Shown: positions 35,092-46,037 of the stretch, in pieces
Layout of the letters: each line of letters starts with the position of its first letter
Position numbering within the stretch: position 1 is the first letter of the stretch
The notes under the pieces: model-generated
Told to the model about the DNA's origin: nothing
The model's database searches: none
The model's input: only the letters and a program-made list of their open reading frames with translations
Position numbers and translations under genes: made by a program
Assembly (NCBI GenBank): GCA_902777325.1
Contig: CACYTH010000004.1
Coordinates: forward strand, 1 to 64,000
Reading direction: 5' to 3'
DNA length: 64,000 nucleotides
Source of the DNA: an uncultured Coriobacteriaceae bacterium
Lineage (GTDB): Bacteria; Actinomycetota; Coriobacteriia; Coriobacteriales; Atopobiaceae

Positions 35092-36215
35092 CTAGAACAC
35101 CAGCAGCTCGTCGCGATGAATGGCTGGTTGGCCATCCTTCTCTGGCATGAAGCGCGCAATGACGTCGAGCTTGAGGCCGCGCACCCGCACCATCTCGTCG
35201 GACGAGTAGCGCACCGTGCCTCGACCGATCAGTGTACCCTCCGGCGTCACCACGTTGACCACGTCTCCTGCCGCGTACGTGCCCTCCGTGGCGATGACGC
35301 CAACGGGCAGCACTGACGCGCCACGCTTGATGACGGCGGCGCAGGCGCCTTCGTCGAGTGTGAGCGTGCCACGCGGCACCTCTGCCAGGCCTATCCACAG
35401 CTTGCGCGGACTCTCGTGTGCCGAGCCGAGCGGCGCCTCGAAGCGCGTACCGACCTTCTCGCCGCGTACGACCTGCCCCAGCACGCCAGGCTTGCGACCC
35501 TGGCAGATGACGGTAGGAATCCCCGCCGCGAGGAGGGCCCGCGCGGCCCTGAGCTTGGTTGCCATGCCGCCCGTGCCAACGGAGGAGCCTGCTCCCCCTG
35601 CCATGGCCATGGTCTCCTGCGTGATGGACTCCACACGGTCGAGGAGCTTTGCGTTGGGATCGACCTGCGGGTTAGCGGTATAGAAGCCGTCGATGTCGGA
35701 CATGATGATGTAAAGGTCGGCGCCGATGAGCGTCGCCACGATGGCGCCCAGCATGTCATTGTCGCCAAAGGCGAACTCGGCTACGGAGACGGTGTCGTTC
35801 TCGTTGACCACAGGCACGACACCCAGCTCGAGAAGCCGTTCCAGAGTGTTGCGCGCGTTGAGATAGCCCTCACGGTCGACGACATCTCGTCGCGTGAGCA
35901 GAACTTGTCCACAAGCGATGCCTTGCTTTGCGAGAACGCCCGCATATACCTCGGTGAGAGCCGCCTGGCCACAGGCGGCGCAGGCCTGCAGGCTTGGCAT
36001 GTCGCTCGGCCGACTCGTGAAGCCCAGGCGCTCCATGCCTGCCGCAGCGGCGCCGGAGGATACGACGACCACGCGCTTGCCCATCTCGCGGAGCTCCACG
36101 ACCTGTGCGCATAGATCCGCGATGAAGTCGTGGTCCACGGCGCCTGCGCTGTCAACCAGCGTCGACGAGCCGATCTTGACCACGACGATGTCGCTCACGC
36201 CTGACAGGTCTGCCA

Positions 36216-36216
<1 letters not shown>
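35092..36216 (-). CDS. proB: Glutamate 5-kinase
   Basis: ProB makes gamma-glutamyl phosphate, the first step of proline synthesis. The 374 residues hold the amino-acid-kinase domain (VVVKIGSSTLVD; VVVSSGAAAAGMERLGF; VVNENDTVSVAEFAFGDND; TGGMATKLRAARA) and a C-terminal PUA domain (~280-365). The ATG shares a base with the obgE stop (TGATG). proA is not in the window. Placement between obgE and nadD occurs in other Gram-positive clusters. Confidence 0.95.
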
Positions 36217-37667
<1,451 letters not shown>

Positions 37668-37681
37668 TCACATAGTACGAC

Positions 37682-37709
37682 AAAAAGGCCCCCAGACTTG
37701 CCGGGGGCC
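37682..37709 (-). terminator. Terminator after rpmA
   Basis: The minus-strand stem GGCCCCC/GGGGGCC (37703-37709 with 37687-37693) is followed by UUUUUG. It ends the rplU-rpmA transcript before obgE. Confidence 0.92.
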
Positions 37710-37733
37710 TCGCACTGTGACGTGTTATGCGAA

Positions 37734-37985
37734 CTACGCCTGCGGACGAACGTGGACGTAGTGCTTCTTGCCCTTCTTGAACTCGACGACGCCGTCGGCG
37801 AGTGCGAAGAGGGTGTCGTCCTTGCCACGACCAACGTTCTCACCCGGGGTGATATGGGTGCCGCGCTGACGGACGATGATCTGCCCGGTCTTGATAGCCT
37901 GGCCGCCGTAGATCTTTACGCCGAGGCGCTGGGAGTTGGAGTCGCGACCATTGCGCGAAGAGCCAAGGCCTTTCTTATGAGCCAT
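37734..37985 (-). CDS. rpmA: 50S ribosomal protein L27
   Basis: L27 reaches the peptidyl-transferase centre. The 83-residue protein begins [20 protein letters not shown] and continues [34 protein letters not shown]. There is no N-terminal propeptide of the Firmicute type, so the mature start is encoded directly. It follows rplU by 44 bp. Confidence 0.97.
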   Translation of the reverse strand: MAHKKGLGSSRNGRDSNSQRLGVKIYGGQAIKTGQIIVRQRGTHITPGENVGRGKDDTLFALADGVVEFKKGKKHYVHVRPQA

Positions 37986-38029
37986 CTTGGTACCTACCTA
38001 TCTCTTGGTGCTGGTTCTTGAAATGCGAG

Positions 38030-38338
38030 CTACGCAGGGATCTCGACGACCTGAAGCTTGGTCAGGTTCTGGCGATGGCCCTTGGTGCGATGATAGCGCT
38101 TGCGCTTCTTGAACTTGAAGACAAGCTTCTTCTCGCCCTTGAACTGCTCGACGACCTCGGCGGTGACCTTCTTCTCCGCGAGAGTGGCAGCGTCAACGAC
38201 CGTGTTCTCGCCGTCGTTCAGCATGAGAACGTCCAGCTCGACCTTGTCGCCAGGCTGCGCGTCGAGCTTCTCGACGTCGATGACGTCGCCCTTGGCAACC
38301 TTATACTGCTTGCCACCAGTAGAAACGATTGCGTACAT
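38030..38338 (-). CDS. rplU: 50S ribosomal protein L21
   Basis: L21 binds 23S rRNA. The 102 residues read YAIVSTGGKQYKVAKGDVID, then DVLMLNDGENTVVDA and the basic KKRKRYHRTKGHRQNLTKLQ tail. ATG 38338 follows GAAGGG by seven bases. The usual small gene between L21 and L27 (YsxB/Prp protease) is missing, consistent with L27 lacking a propeptide. Confidence 0.97.
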   Translation of the reverse strand: MYAIVSTGGKQYKVAKGDVIDVEKLDAQPGDKVELDVLMLNDGENTVVDAATLAEKKVTAEVVEQFKGEKKLVFKFKKRKRYHRTKGHRQNLTKLQVVEIPA

Positions 38339-38485
38339 GTCCAAACCCTTCATTGCTGATGTTAGTGCAACAGTCCGGAGCAAAAAACTGCCTAGGAGAG
38401 GATACCGTCAACCACAAGATATAGGAGGGTCATCCCCTAGCTCCACAAGACAATCAGAAACGTAAGAGCTGCTTTGCCCAAGAGC

Positions 38486-39244
38486 CTATATGCGCAGCTC
38501 AGCTGCCATCGGGTCTATCAGCGAGCCGTCCTCGCCCTCATGCCATTGCCCCATGCGCTCGACCCTGAGCGAGTCAAGCACGGAGCCTCCGAGCTCGCCG
38601 CGCTTGAAGGCGGCCTCCATCAGAACGGCAGGGCGCAAGGCGCCGAGGTTCGAGGAGCGTGTCTCAAGGCGCATGTCAATGGCCGAGAAGCCGCCCTCTG
38701 TGGCGCCATCAGCGACATCCCACGACACGAGTGTCGTATCCAGGCCGATCGTACGCGGTTTGTCACCGCGCATGAAGTCGATGTGCCCGACCCCTCTCAG
38801 GGCCTCTAGGGACTCATCAAGATGCGATGCGGAGAAGTCATCGCCAGTGCCAAGCAGGCGCACCTGCCAGAGCGACCTCGTGAGCCATGCTTCCAGCGCT
38901 GGCATGCGCGACTGCACGTAGGCGGCATCGACAGGCGCCAGTGCCGAGGGGCTGGACTCCGCAAAGCGCTCGAATGCTTCCTTCGCATCGATGCGATCCG
39001 TCAGATAGACGTCGACGTACTCCGCGCGCGAGGCGGCCCCCACGGGCAGAGCCTGCGAGAACTGTATGCGCATGCGCTGCGCAAAGCCGTTACCGACCGA
39101 GAAGGGCAGCTTTGCCCTGCGCACTGACCGCTCGATGGTGTTGATGACCTCTAGATGACCAAGGTATGCGAGGCGTCCGTCCTTGCGGAACATCACCCTC
39201 AACCGATTGAGGTCGGGACGCCCGATTGGTGGCTTACCCGACAT
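38486..39244 (-). CDS. DUF2344/TIGR03936-type radical-SAM-associated protein
   Basis: The 252-residue protein matches the family that always accompanies the TIGR03960 radical SAM protein. Its N-terminus RLRVMFRKDGRLAYLGHLEVINTIERSVRRAKLPF is followed by FSQALPVGAASRAEYVDVYL, typical of the family. Its start overlaps the preceding radical SAM gene by 11 bases (ATG within its last codons), so the two are coupled. In some bacteria this domain is fused to the radical SAM protein. The biochemical role is unknown. Confidence 0.85.
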   Translation of the reverse strand: MSGKPPIGRPDLNRLRVMFRKDGRLAYLGHLEVINTIERSVRRAKLPFSVGNGFAQRMRIQFSQALPVGAASRAEYVDVYLTDRIDAKEAFERFAESSPSALAPVDAAYVQSRMPALEAWLTRSLWQVRLLGTGDDFSASHLDESLEALRGVGHIDFMRGDKPRTIGLDTTLVSWDVADGATEGGFSAIDMRLETRSSNLGALRPAVLMEAAFKRGELGGSVLDSLRVERMGQWHEGEDGSLIDPMAAELRI

Positions 39245-41123
39245 GTCGATCACCTGCAATCTGGTTATCCACACCCAGCGTGGGACACACGCCGCAACCA
39301 GTGCAGCTGGTCATGGTGCAGTCCGGCGTCGTAACGCCCGCTATGGCTCGACGCCACTCACGCTTGAGGTACCCCTTGGACACACCAGGCGACGTGTGGT
39401 CCCAGGGAAGCCTCGCATCCAGGTCGAACGACTCCGTCGCAATCTCCTCGAGGTCGTACCCCAGGGCCTTGCCTGCCTCAATCCAACCCTCATAGCTGAA
39501 CTCGCTCGACCACGCGTCGAATCGGCAGCCGTTACGCCACGCACCGAGCACCACGTCGAACCCCGCGCGACCCATCTTGGAGAGCGCCCCCTCTATCACA
39601 GACACGTCAGAGTCGTGATAGGAGATGTGGATGTCGCGATCCTTGTTGGACGTCAGGAGAAGCTGCTGTCGGCGGCGCACCTCGTCGCGCTGAAGTTGAC
39701 CCACCCATTGGAAGGGCGTGTAGCACTTGGGCACGAACACGGCCACCGAGATGGTCACGCTGACACCATTCTTGCCCTTGCGCACGCGGCCACAGACTTC
39801 GCGACCGATCTCGAGCACGCGTCGGGCCGTGTCGGTGATGGCCATGATGTCCTCGTCGGTCTCCGTGGGAAGTCCCATCATGTAGTAGAGCTTCATGCGA
39901 CGCCAACCATGCTCGAAGGCGTTTCGCGCCGCACGCTCGAGGTCCTCCTCGGTCACGTTCTTGTTTATGACGTCTCTGAGCCGCTGCGTGCCAGCCTCTG
40001 GCGCGAAGGTAAGCCCTCCCCTTCTTGCGCCAGAGACCGCGGAGGCCATGTCGACGCCAAAGGAGTCGAGCCGCTGCGAGGGGATGGAGACGCGCACACC
40101 GCTCTTGCGAGCCTTCTCGTTGAGCGCGGTCAGGATCTGCGCGCACTGGGAATGGTCGGTAGTGGAAAGCGAGGACAGCGAGCACTCGTCATACCCGGTC
40201 ATGGCTAGGCCCTCTTCCACCGCCTCGATGACCTGCTCGGCAGGCCGCTCGCGGACGGGGCGATAGGTCATGCCTGCCTGGCAGAAGCGACATCCGCGAG
40301 CGCAGCCGCGCAGGACCTCGATGGCAAAGCGGTCCTGCACGATGCCCATATAGGGAACCATGCGCTGCGCAACGGGTTCCGTGTCCGCGAGACTCGGGAT
40401 GCAGCGCTTATAGACAATATCAGGGGCACCAGTGCCCTCCTTGGGCACGGCATAGCCCCAGCGCGTCGAACCTTCGTTCACGACCACGTCGTAGAGCGAC
40501 GGCACGTAGATGCTCTCGATCTGCGAGAGCCGCATGAGGATCTCCTCACGGCTGGCTCCCTCGGCCCGCGCATCGCGTACGCATCGTGCGACGTCGACAA
40601 TCTCCTCCTCGCCATCACCGAGGAGAACGGCATCGAACATGGGAACGAGCGGCTCGCAGTTCCATGCGGAGGGGCCGCCAGCGATGATGATCGGGTCGTC
40701 CTCGTCGCGGTCGGATGCCCGCACGGCAATGCCAGCGAGATCGAGTGTCTCAACGATGTTGGTGGCAACCATCTCGTGTGCCAGCGTAAAGCCCACGATG
40801 TCAAATGACGCAACCGGCGAGGAGCTCTCGAGCGAGAGCAGTGGCACGCCTCGCTCGCGCATGAGCGCGCTCATGTCGGTCCAGGGCAAGTAGGCTCGCT
40901 CGCAGGAGATGCCCTCGGCCGCATTGAGCGCGTTGTAGAGGATTGCGATGCCGAGGTTTGGCTGACCCACCTCATAGGTGTCAGCGTAGATCATGCATAC
41001 ATGAAACGGCCCATCCTGCTGCTCGATGGCTCCCCACTCGTGGTCGAGGTAGCGGGCGGGATGAAGCACCTTGCCCAGAAGCGGCTCCAGCTCGTGAAAG
41101 CGGTCTTGCCGCTCCAATCTCAT
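39234..41123 (-). CDS. TIGR03960-type B12-binding-like radical SAM protein
   Basis: The 629-residue enzyme has an N-terminal cobalamin-binding-like Rossmann domain (YADTYEVGQPNLGIAILYN; IIIAGGPSAWNCEPLVPMFD), a central radical SAM domain with cluster cysteines in CARGCRFCQAG (CxxxCxxC), and a C-terminal segment with further cysteines (MTSCTGCGVCP) that may bind another cluster. The substrate is unknown; the gene is widespread near rplU/rpmA/obg and often linked to rne/rng in other phyla. It overlaps the upstream DUF697-like gene by four bases and the downstream gene by eleven. Confidence 0.88.
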   Translation of the reverse strand: MRLERQDRFHELEPLLGKVLHPARYLDHEWGAIEQQDGPFHVCMIYADTYEVGQPNLGIAILYNALNAAEGISCERAYLPWTDMSALMRERGVPLLSLESSSPVASFDIVGFTLAHEMVATNIVETLDLAGIAVRASDRDEDDPIIIAGGPSAWNCEPLVPMFDAVLLGDGEEEIVDVARCVRDARAEGASREEILMRLSQIESIYVPSLYDVVVNEGSTRWGYAVPKEGTGAPDIVYKRCIPSLADTEPVAQRMVPYMGIVQDRFAIEVLRGCARGCRFCQAGMTYRPVRERPAEQVIEAVEEGLAMTGYDECSLSSLSTTDHSQCAQILTALNEKARKSGVRVSIPSQRLDSFGVDMASAVSGARRGGLTFAPEAGTQRLRDVINKNVTEEDLERAARNAFEHGWRRMKLYYMMGLPTETDEDIMAITDTARRVLEIGREVCGRVRKGKNGVSVTISVAVFVPKCYTPFQWVGQLQRDEVRRRQQLLLTSNKDRDIHISYHDSDVSVIEGALSKMGRAGFDVVLGAWRNGCRFDAWSSEFSYEGWIEAGKALGYDLEEIATESFDLDARLPWDHTSPGVSKGYLKREWRRAIAGVTTPDCTMTSCTGCGVCPTLGVDNQIAGDRHVG

Positions 41124-42100
41124 TGTGCGTCCCCTCGCTCGTAGACGATGTCTCCACTGGGAAGCAGGCGAGCCTTGTGCTTGGATACGCTCTTGCCGGC
41201 ATGCGACGTGACGGCTGACGCCAGGCGATGGGCTATGCCATGCTCCTTGTGATCTGGTTGACCACCTTCCGCAAGGCGCTCCTTCTTGTCAAAGCGACGT
41301 TGGAGCGACAGGCCCGTTGCCTGAGTTCCGAGGTATCCAAGACCTGCTTGCAGCATGAACCCAACGATAGGCACCTTGCCGAGCGTCTTGTTGGAGAGCA
41401 TGCGCGAGCCAAAGCCTGCGCCAACGGCAGAAAGCACCTCGGGGATGCGTCCGAACGCCAGGGGCTGGCCATTGACCGCGGCAATGGCAAGGGCGAGACG
41501 CGCCTGAGATGCGGCCATCGAAGGCGCCTTTGCCCCCGGTCCAAGCTTTGCCGTGCGCACCGCAGTGTCCATTGCGTACTCGTTTATGAGAGAGCGCACC
41601 TTGGCACGACGGCAGAAGGGGAAGTTGGCCGCCATGGCGATGCTCTTGTCAGTTGCAGAGACGATCCACTCTGCCAGGCGCTCCGTGAGGACCTCCGCAT
41701 TGGTGGCGGAGATGATGCTCACCCTGTGCGCAGCCGTCTCGCCCAGGGGTAGCCTGGGGGCATCGAGGGCCGACTCGCACACCAATGCCACCGGGACACC
41801 AGCGGCCGCCAGCTCGCAGACACCCGCAGAGATGGCCTGTGCATTGCGTCCAAGCACGGCCACACACACGTCGGGTATGGTGGGGGCCAGCAGATCGGTA
41901 TTGGAACCGGCCGCGACAACGCGCACCTCAGAGCTTGGGAGGCGCGGGTCGAGCGCGTCACGCACCGGTATGGCGAGAGAATGCGGAGCCGTGACGTCTA
42001 CGAGCGCGACGACGCAGACATAGTCGCAGCGGCGCTCCTCCATCTCGCGACCCGAGAGAACCATGTCGGTCGTCTGGGTTATCAACGATGATCCTGCCAT
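41120..42100 (-). CDS. DUF697-like protein of unknown function
   Basis: The 326-residue protein has an N-terminal alpha/beta half with a Rossmann-like pattern (VCVVALVDVTAP; VRVVAAGSNTDLL; VCVAVLGRNAQAI; VPVALVCESAL) and a C-terminal half resembling DUF697 (QARLALAIAAVNGQPLAFGR; then PIVGFMLQAGLGYLGTQATG, hydrophobic). The P-loop seen in GTPase-fused relatives is not visible. ATG 42100 has GGGAGG upstream. It overlaps the radical SAM gene by four bases (ATGA), so it is co-translated with that pair, and it follows rodA by 80 bp. Confidence 0.6.
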   Translation of the reverse strand: MAGSSLITQTTDMVLSGREMEERRCDYVCVVALVDVTAPHSLAIPVRDALDPRLPSSEVRVVAAGSNTDLLAPTIPDVCVAVLGRNAQAISAGVCELAAAGVPVALVCESALDAPRLPLGETAAHRVSIISATNAEVLTERLAEWIVSATDKSIAMAANFPFCRRAKVRSLINEYAMDTAVRTAKLGPGAKAPSMAASQARLALAIAAVNGQPLAFGRIPEVLSAVGAGFGSRMLSNKTLGKVPIVGFMLQAGLGYLGTQATGLSLQRRFDKKERLAEGGQPDHKEHGIAHRLASAVTSHAGKSVSKHKARLLPSGDIVYERGDAQ

Positions 42101-42180
42101 CTGGCTCACACCTCCCTTGTTGCACGAACCATTCTACGGCATCTGGCTCAACAAGCGCCACACTGCGTGCCCTACGTGCC

Positions 42181-43398
42181 CTAGGCCGCCTTTGGGCGAT
42201 GGCGCCAGATGGACTGCACCATTCCAACGGACATGAGCTGGGCAACCATGGAGGATGAGCCAAAGCTTACAAAGGGCAAGGGGATGCCCGTGATGGGCAT
42301 GAGACCAATGCACATGCCGACGTTCTGCATGAGCTGGAACGACCACATGGTGACTATGCCAACCAATATGAGCTTCGCAAAGGGCGAGTCCACACGCTGC
42401 GCAAGCGAGATGGTGCTGAAGAGCATCCAACCAAACAGTCCAAGGAGCACGGTCGATCCGAGAAAGCCGAACTCCTCCGCCATCAGCGCAAAGACGAAGT
42501 CCGTATGGGCCTCCGGCAAGAAGCCTGATCCTGACTGCGTCGCATTGCCGATGCCCTTGCCCAGAAGGCCTCCAGAGCCTACGGCGATCTTGGCCTGTGT
42601 GAGGTTGTACCCGTCGCCCGTCGGATCGACCGATGGGTCCACGAAGACGATCAGGCGGTTGAGCTGATACTGTTTGAGCACGTGGGGCAGCCCAGGCGTC
42701 ATGGAGGTCACCACCACGAGCGTAGCGCCCAAGACCACGATGCCTATGGTCACAAGCACCCAGCTTCGGGGCGCGCCGGCGCAGATGATGATCGATGCCC
42801 CGGCCACAAGGACGATGAGGCCCGTTCCAAGGTCTGGCTGGGTCAGGATGAGCAGGAACGGTATGGTGAGGATGCCGCAGAGCTTGAGGTAGTCTCGCAG
42901 GCTCTCGATACGGCCGTTGTATTGGGCGCCAAGCGATGCCATCAGCAGGATCGTGACGAGCTTTGCGGGCTCCGATGGCTGGAACCTGAAGCCAATGATT
43001 GGTATGCGCACCCAACCGGTCATGCCCATGGCAAAGTAGCCGAGTCCTGGTATGCGTGGCATAAGCATCAGGAGCGCATCAAACACGAGAAGCGCCGTGG
43101 AGAGATTGGCGAGCGTTCGATAGTCATAGCGCCAGATGAATACGGCAATCATGAGACCCAGCACGATACCGACGACATGACGCACAAACGACGCCTCTGG
43201 AATGGTAAGGGAGGCAGACCATATGATGAGCGTGCCGAAGGCAATCAGCATCAAGGTAGGAACGATCTGCGGGAGAAAAACGACCTGTGTGATGCCAACG
43301 CTTGACATGCGGGCACCTTTGGCACTTCCCGCGCCGCGCGAGAACGTGGTATGCGCCTTCTCGCCTATGCCTTCCATACCCGAACCACGTGAGAACAT
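42181..43398 (-). CDS. rodA: RodA peptidoglycan glycosyltransferase (SEDS family)
   Basis: RodA polymerises lipid II in the elongasome together with PBP2. The 405-residue protein has about ten TM segments, IWSASLTIPEASFVRHVVGI, GWVRIPIIGFRFQPSEPAKL, LTQPDLGTGLIVLVAG with the essential SEDS Asp, GKGIGNATQSGSGFLPEAHTDFVFALMAEEFG and PLPFVSFGSSS. A ~35-residue cytosolic N-terminus precedes TM1. It begins 15 bp after mrdA and ends the mreB-to-rodA run. Confidence 0.95.
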   Translation of the reverse strand: MFSRGSGMEGIGEKAHTTFSRGAGSAKGARMSSVGITQVVFLPQIVPTLMLIAFGTLIIWSASLTIPEASFVRHVVGIVLGLMIAVFIWRYDYRTLANLSTALLVFDALLMLMPRIPGLGYFAMGMTGWVRIPIIGFRFQPSEPAKLVTILLMASLGAQYNGRIESLRDYLKLCGILTIPFLLILTQPDLGTGLIVLVAGASIIICAGAPRSWVLVTIGIVVLGATLVVVTSMTPGLPHVLKQYQLNRLIVFVDPSVDPTGDGYNLTQAKIAVGSGGLLGKGIGNATQSGSGFLPEAHTDFVFALMAEEFGFLGSTVLLGLFGWMLFSTISLAQRVDSPFAKLILVGIVTMWSFQLMQNVGMCIGLMPITGIPLPFVSFGSSSMVAQLMSVGMVQSIWRHRPKAA

Positions 43399-43413
43399 GC
43401 TTCACCACCTTCC

Positions 43414-45444
43414 CTATCTGACGCCGGACGTGTCAACCGCATCGGACGTGTCTGGCTCATCGTAGATTGCACCCATGATGTCGCGTACGACATAAATCGC
43501 GCATTCGTTGCCGTAGCCACCGCGCTCGACGCACGAGGCGATCACATACTTTGGGTTATCGGCAGGCACATAGGCCACAAACCAACCGGTAGGCTCCTCG
43601 TTCGTACGTTCTGCCGTTCCGGTCTTTCCGGCAACAAGCTCCTTCATGTTGGTGAAGTGCGATGCCTGTGCCTCGGACTCCTCGTAGATGACGCCCTTCA
43701 AGGCATCCTGAACGAATTCGAACGAGTCGTCTGGCTCCTCGACCTTGCGGATGACCTCGCTCTTGAAGTCCATAACCGAGCCTGATCCGGCATGCGACGA
43801 CACACTACGCAGAAGATGCGGCCTATGGACCGTTCCCTTGGTCGCGATGCCGGCATATACGCTCGCCATCTGAAGTGGGGTGACCAACAAATCTCCTTGG
43901 CCGATGACGAGATTGGTGGTATCGCCACCCTGCCAGGTACGGGCGTATTCGTCTGCCTGTGTGAAGTAGCTCCACTTCCACTCGGCATCGGGAACGCGTC
44001 CGATAGACTCCGCAGGGAGGTCGATGCCGCATGACTCTCCTAGACCCCAACGCCTATAGGTCTCCTGCAGACCCTCCTTGTTATCCGAGAGGAAGAAGCC
44101 CTTGCCGATCTCATAGAACACCGTGTCACACGAGTAGACGATGCCCTCGCGCAGGTTGACGTAGCCGTGTCCGTCATGGTTCCAGCAGTACTGGCCATAT
44201 TGCGATCCAAAACCCGTCCAGTAACCTGTGCAATCGTATCCCGACTTGGTGTTTGCGATGCCGTAATTGAGGGCGGCAAAGGTCGAGATGGGCTTGATAG
44301 TGGAGGCCGAGGGGTACTGACCCGCTATGGCGCGATTCATAAGCGGGTTTCCCGCCTCCTCAGATGAGAGCATCTCCCAGTCGTCGTTGGAAATGCCGCC
44401 GACGAAGTCGTTGGGCGAGAAGGTCGGGTAGCTTGCCATCGCGATGACCTCGCCGTTGGTCACGTCGATGCACACGGCGCTGCCGCTGTCGCAGCTCGAG
44501 TTGCCCTTGTCTCGGATCTTCTTGATGATCGACGCCAGCGACTCCTCAGCCGCCTTTTGCACCTTGCTGTCAATGGTCAAGACGATGTCGGAACCTGGCT
44601 GCGCCTCTATTGACGTCGCATAGTCAAGAACGTTTCCGTCGGCATCGACGTACACCTTCTGCTCGCCGCGAACTCCCTGCAGGACGCTCTCGTATTGGTA
44701 CTCGATGCCCGCCTGGCCGATCGTGTCACCAGACTCGTAGGCGATGCTCCAGTTTGAGGTGTCCTCCTCCGCCGCCTTGAGCTGCTCTACCGTGGGGCTT
44801 CCGGTGTATCCCAGCACATGGGCACAGGTCGAGCCCATGGGATAGTGTCGCTGGGCACGCTCTTCCACGTGAATGCCGTCGAAGAGGTACTGGTGCTCGT
44901 CGATGTAGGAGACGACGCGACGGGATACGTCCACTGCCACGGTGCGCAGGCTCTGCGCACCTTCGGTCTGGTCCTGTATCTTGCGTCTGACCGCAACCGC
45001 CGGCATGCCGAGCACGTTTGCCAGGTGCTGAACCGTCACCTCATCGTCCACCACCTCGGAGCTTGCCATGACGACAAGGCTCGGGCGGTTGGTGACCAGC
45101 TCGACACCGTTGCGGTCGAGGATGCGCCCGCGTGGAGCCACGGTCGAGATGGTGCGCGTGCGGTTTAGCTCGGCCTGCTCGGTGTACTCGTCGACCGAGA
45201 CGAGCTGCATGGACCAAAGCTTGGCGAACAGAACCGCCAGAATGCCTCCAGAGAAGATGCTGAGACCCGTCAGGCGGGTCTTGAAGCCCTTCTCACTCGA
45301 ATTGTCAGCGCCACCTGACGCCCTTGGCGCCTGCCCGCCGATGTCAAAGGTGAAGCGGGCCTCGCCCCTGTTGATGAGCACGAGGATTACAAGCGCCACC
45401 AAGACGATGGCAAGAAGCGTTGCTATGACGATGATTGGGCTCAC
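43414..45444 (-). CDS. mrdA: Penicillin-binding protein 2 (elongation transpeptidase)
   Basis: This class B PBP crosslinks peptidoglycan with RodA. The 676 residues contain a pedestal domain starting VAPRGRILDRNGVELVTN, and a transpeptidase domain with the active-site SxxK in SASTIKPISTFAAL, SCD (the PBP2 form of SxN) in YSCDTVFYEIGKGF, and AGKTGTAE. Unusually there are two hydrophobic helices near the N-terminus (~3-25 and ~58-77) instead of one. The start is GTG. It lies between mreD and rodA, as expected for the elongasome. Confidence 0.95.
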   Translation of the reverse strand: MSPIIVIATLLAIVLVALVILVLINRGEARFTFDIGGQAPRASGGADNSSEKGFKTRLTGLSIFSGGILAVLFAKLWSMQLVSVDEYTEQAELNRTRTISTVAPRGRILDRNGVELVTNRPSLVVMASSEVVDDEVTVQHLANVLGMPAVAVRRKIQDQTEGAQSLRTVAVDVSRRVVSYIDEHQYLFDGIHVEERAQRHYPMGSTCAHVLGYTGSPTVEQLKAAEEDTSNWSIAYESGDTIGQAGIEYQYESVLQGVRGEQKVYVDADGNVLDYATSIEAQPGSDIVLTIDSKVQKAAEESLASIIKKIRDKGNSSCDSGSAVCIDVTNGEVIAMASYPTFSPNDFVGGISNDDWEMLSSEEAGNPLMNRAIAGQYPSASTIKPISTFAALNYGIANTKSGYDCTGYWTGFGSQYGQYCWNHDGHGYVNLREGIVYSCDTVFYEIGKGFFLSDNKEGLQETYRRWGLGESCGIDLPAESIGRVPDAEWKWSYFTQADEYARTWQGGDTTNLVIGQGDLLVTPLQMASVYAGIATKGTVHRPHLLRSVSSHAGSGSVMDFKSEVIRKVEEPDDSFEFVQDALKGVIYEESEAQASHFTNMKELVAGKTGTAERTNEEPTGWFVAYVPADNPKYVIASCVERGGYGNECAIYVVRDIMGAIYDEPDTSDAVDTSGVR

Positions 45445-45456
45445 GCCAGCACCGAC

Positions 45457-46026
45457 CTAAAGATTGCCGAGGTCGTAACGCGACCCATGGCTTCGCGCCG
45501 ACTTGGACGGCTTTCCGCCGAGAGACAGGGCGCTACCCGTGGCGTGCGAGATGACGTAGGCGAAGGGCGCAAACCCAAGAAGCGTGAGGGCGCTTGTAGG
45601 CAGCGTGCGCAGAAGTACAACATCCACGATGCTTGTTGCCTCCCCCACCAGAAACATTGCCACGTGATACGCGAGAGATACGATGAGCGCCATCCAGGCA
45701 AACAAGCGCATCGACCCAGCGAAGTCATCGGCGATCCTGTTTCTTGCCTCTATGCCCACAATGTACGAGCCGACAGTGAGAAGGAACGCCATGAGGCCGA
45801 TGGGACCGGTGGTGGACAGGTCGAAGACCAGCCCGGCCAGAAACCCGCAGAACACGCCCAGCTGGCCACCCACGAGAAGCGATGCCACGCCGGCAAACAC
45901 GAGCCCAAAGTTGGCCCGACCGTTGCCGAGAGCGATGTTTGGAGCCACAGCCACCTGCAGCACGAGGCAAATTGCGGCAAGCACGAGAAAGTCGCGACGA
46001 TTGCGATTGGAGTCCTTTATCTGCAC
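45457..46026 (-). CDS. mreD: Rod-shape protein MreD
   Basis: MreD is an integral membrane partner of MreC in cell elongation. The 189-residue protein shows about five hydrophobic helices (LVLAAICLVLQVAVAPNIAL; FGLVFAGVASLLVGGQLGVF, GFLAGLVFDLSTTGPIG) and a charged C-terminal tail of ~30 residues. The start is GTG with GGAGG upstream. It starts 11 bp after mreC. Confidence 0.92.
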   Translation of the reverse strand: MQIKDSNRNRRDFLVLAAICLVLQVAVAPNIALGNGRANFGLVFAGVASLLVGGQLGVFCGFLAGLVFDLSTTGPIGLMAFLLTVGSYIVGIEARNRIADDFAGSMRLFAWMALIVSLAYHVAMFLVGEATSIVDVVLLRTLPTSALTLLGFAPFAYVISHATGSALSLGGKPSKSARSHGSRYDLGNL

Positions 46027-46037
46027 TTGACCACCTC

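Noticed and set aside
42099..42148. ATCTGGCTCA occurring twice upstream of the DUF697-like gene
   Set aside because: One copy lies inside the start region of the gene and the spacing (40 bp) fits no known operator; probably chance.
44100..44140. SCD instead of SxN in PBP2 as a defect
   Set aside because: PBP2-type enzymes commonly have Asp at this position, so the site is normal.
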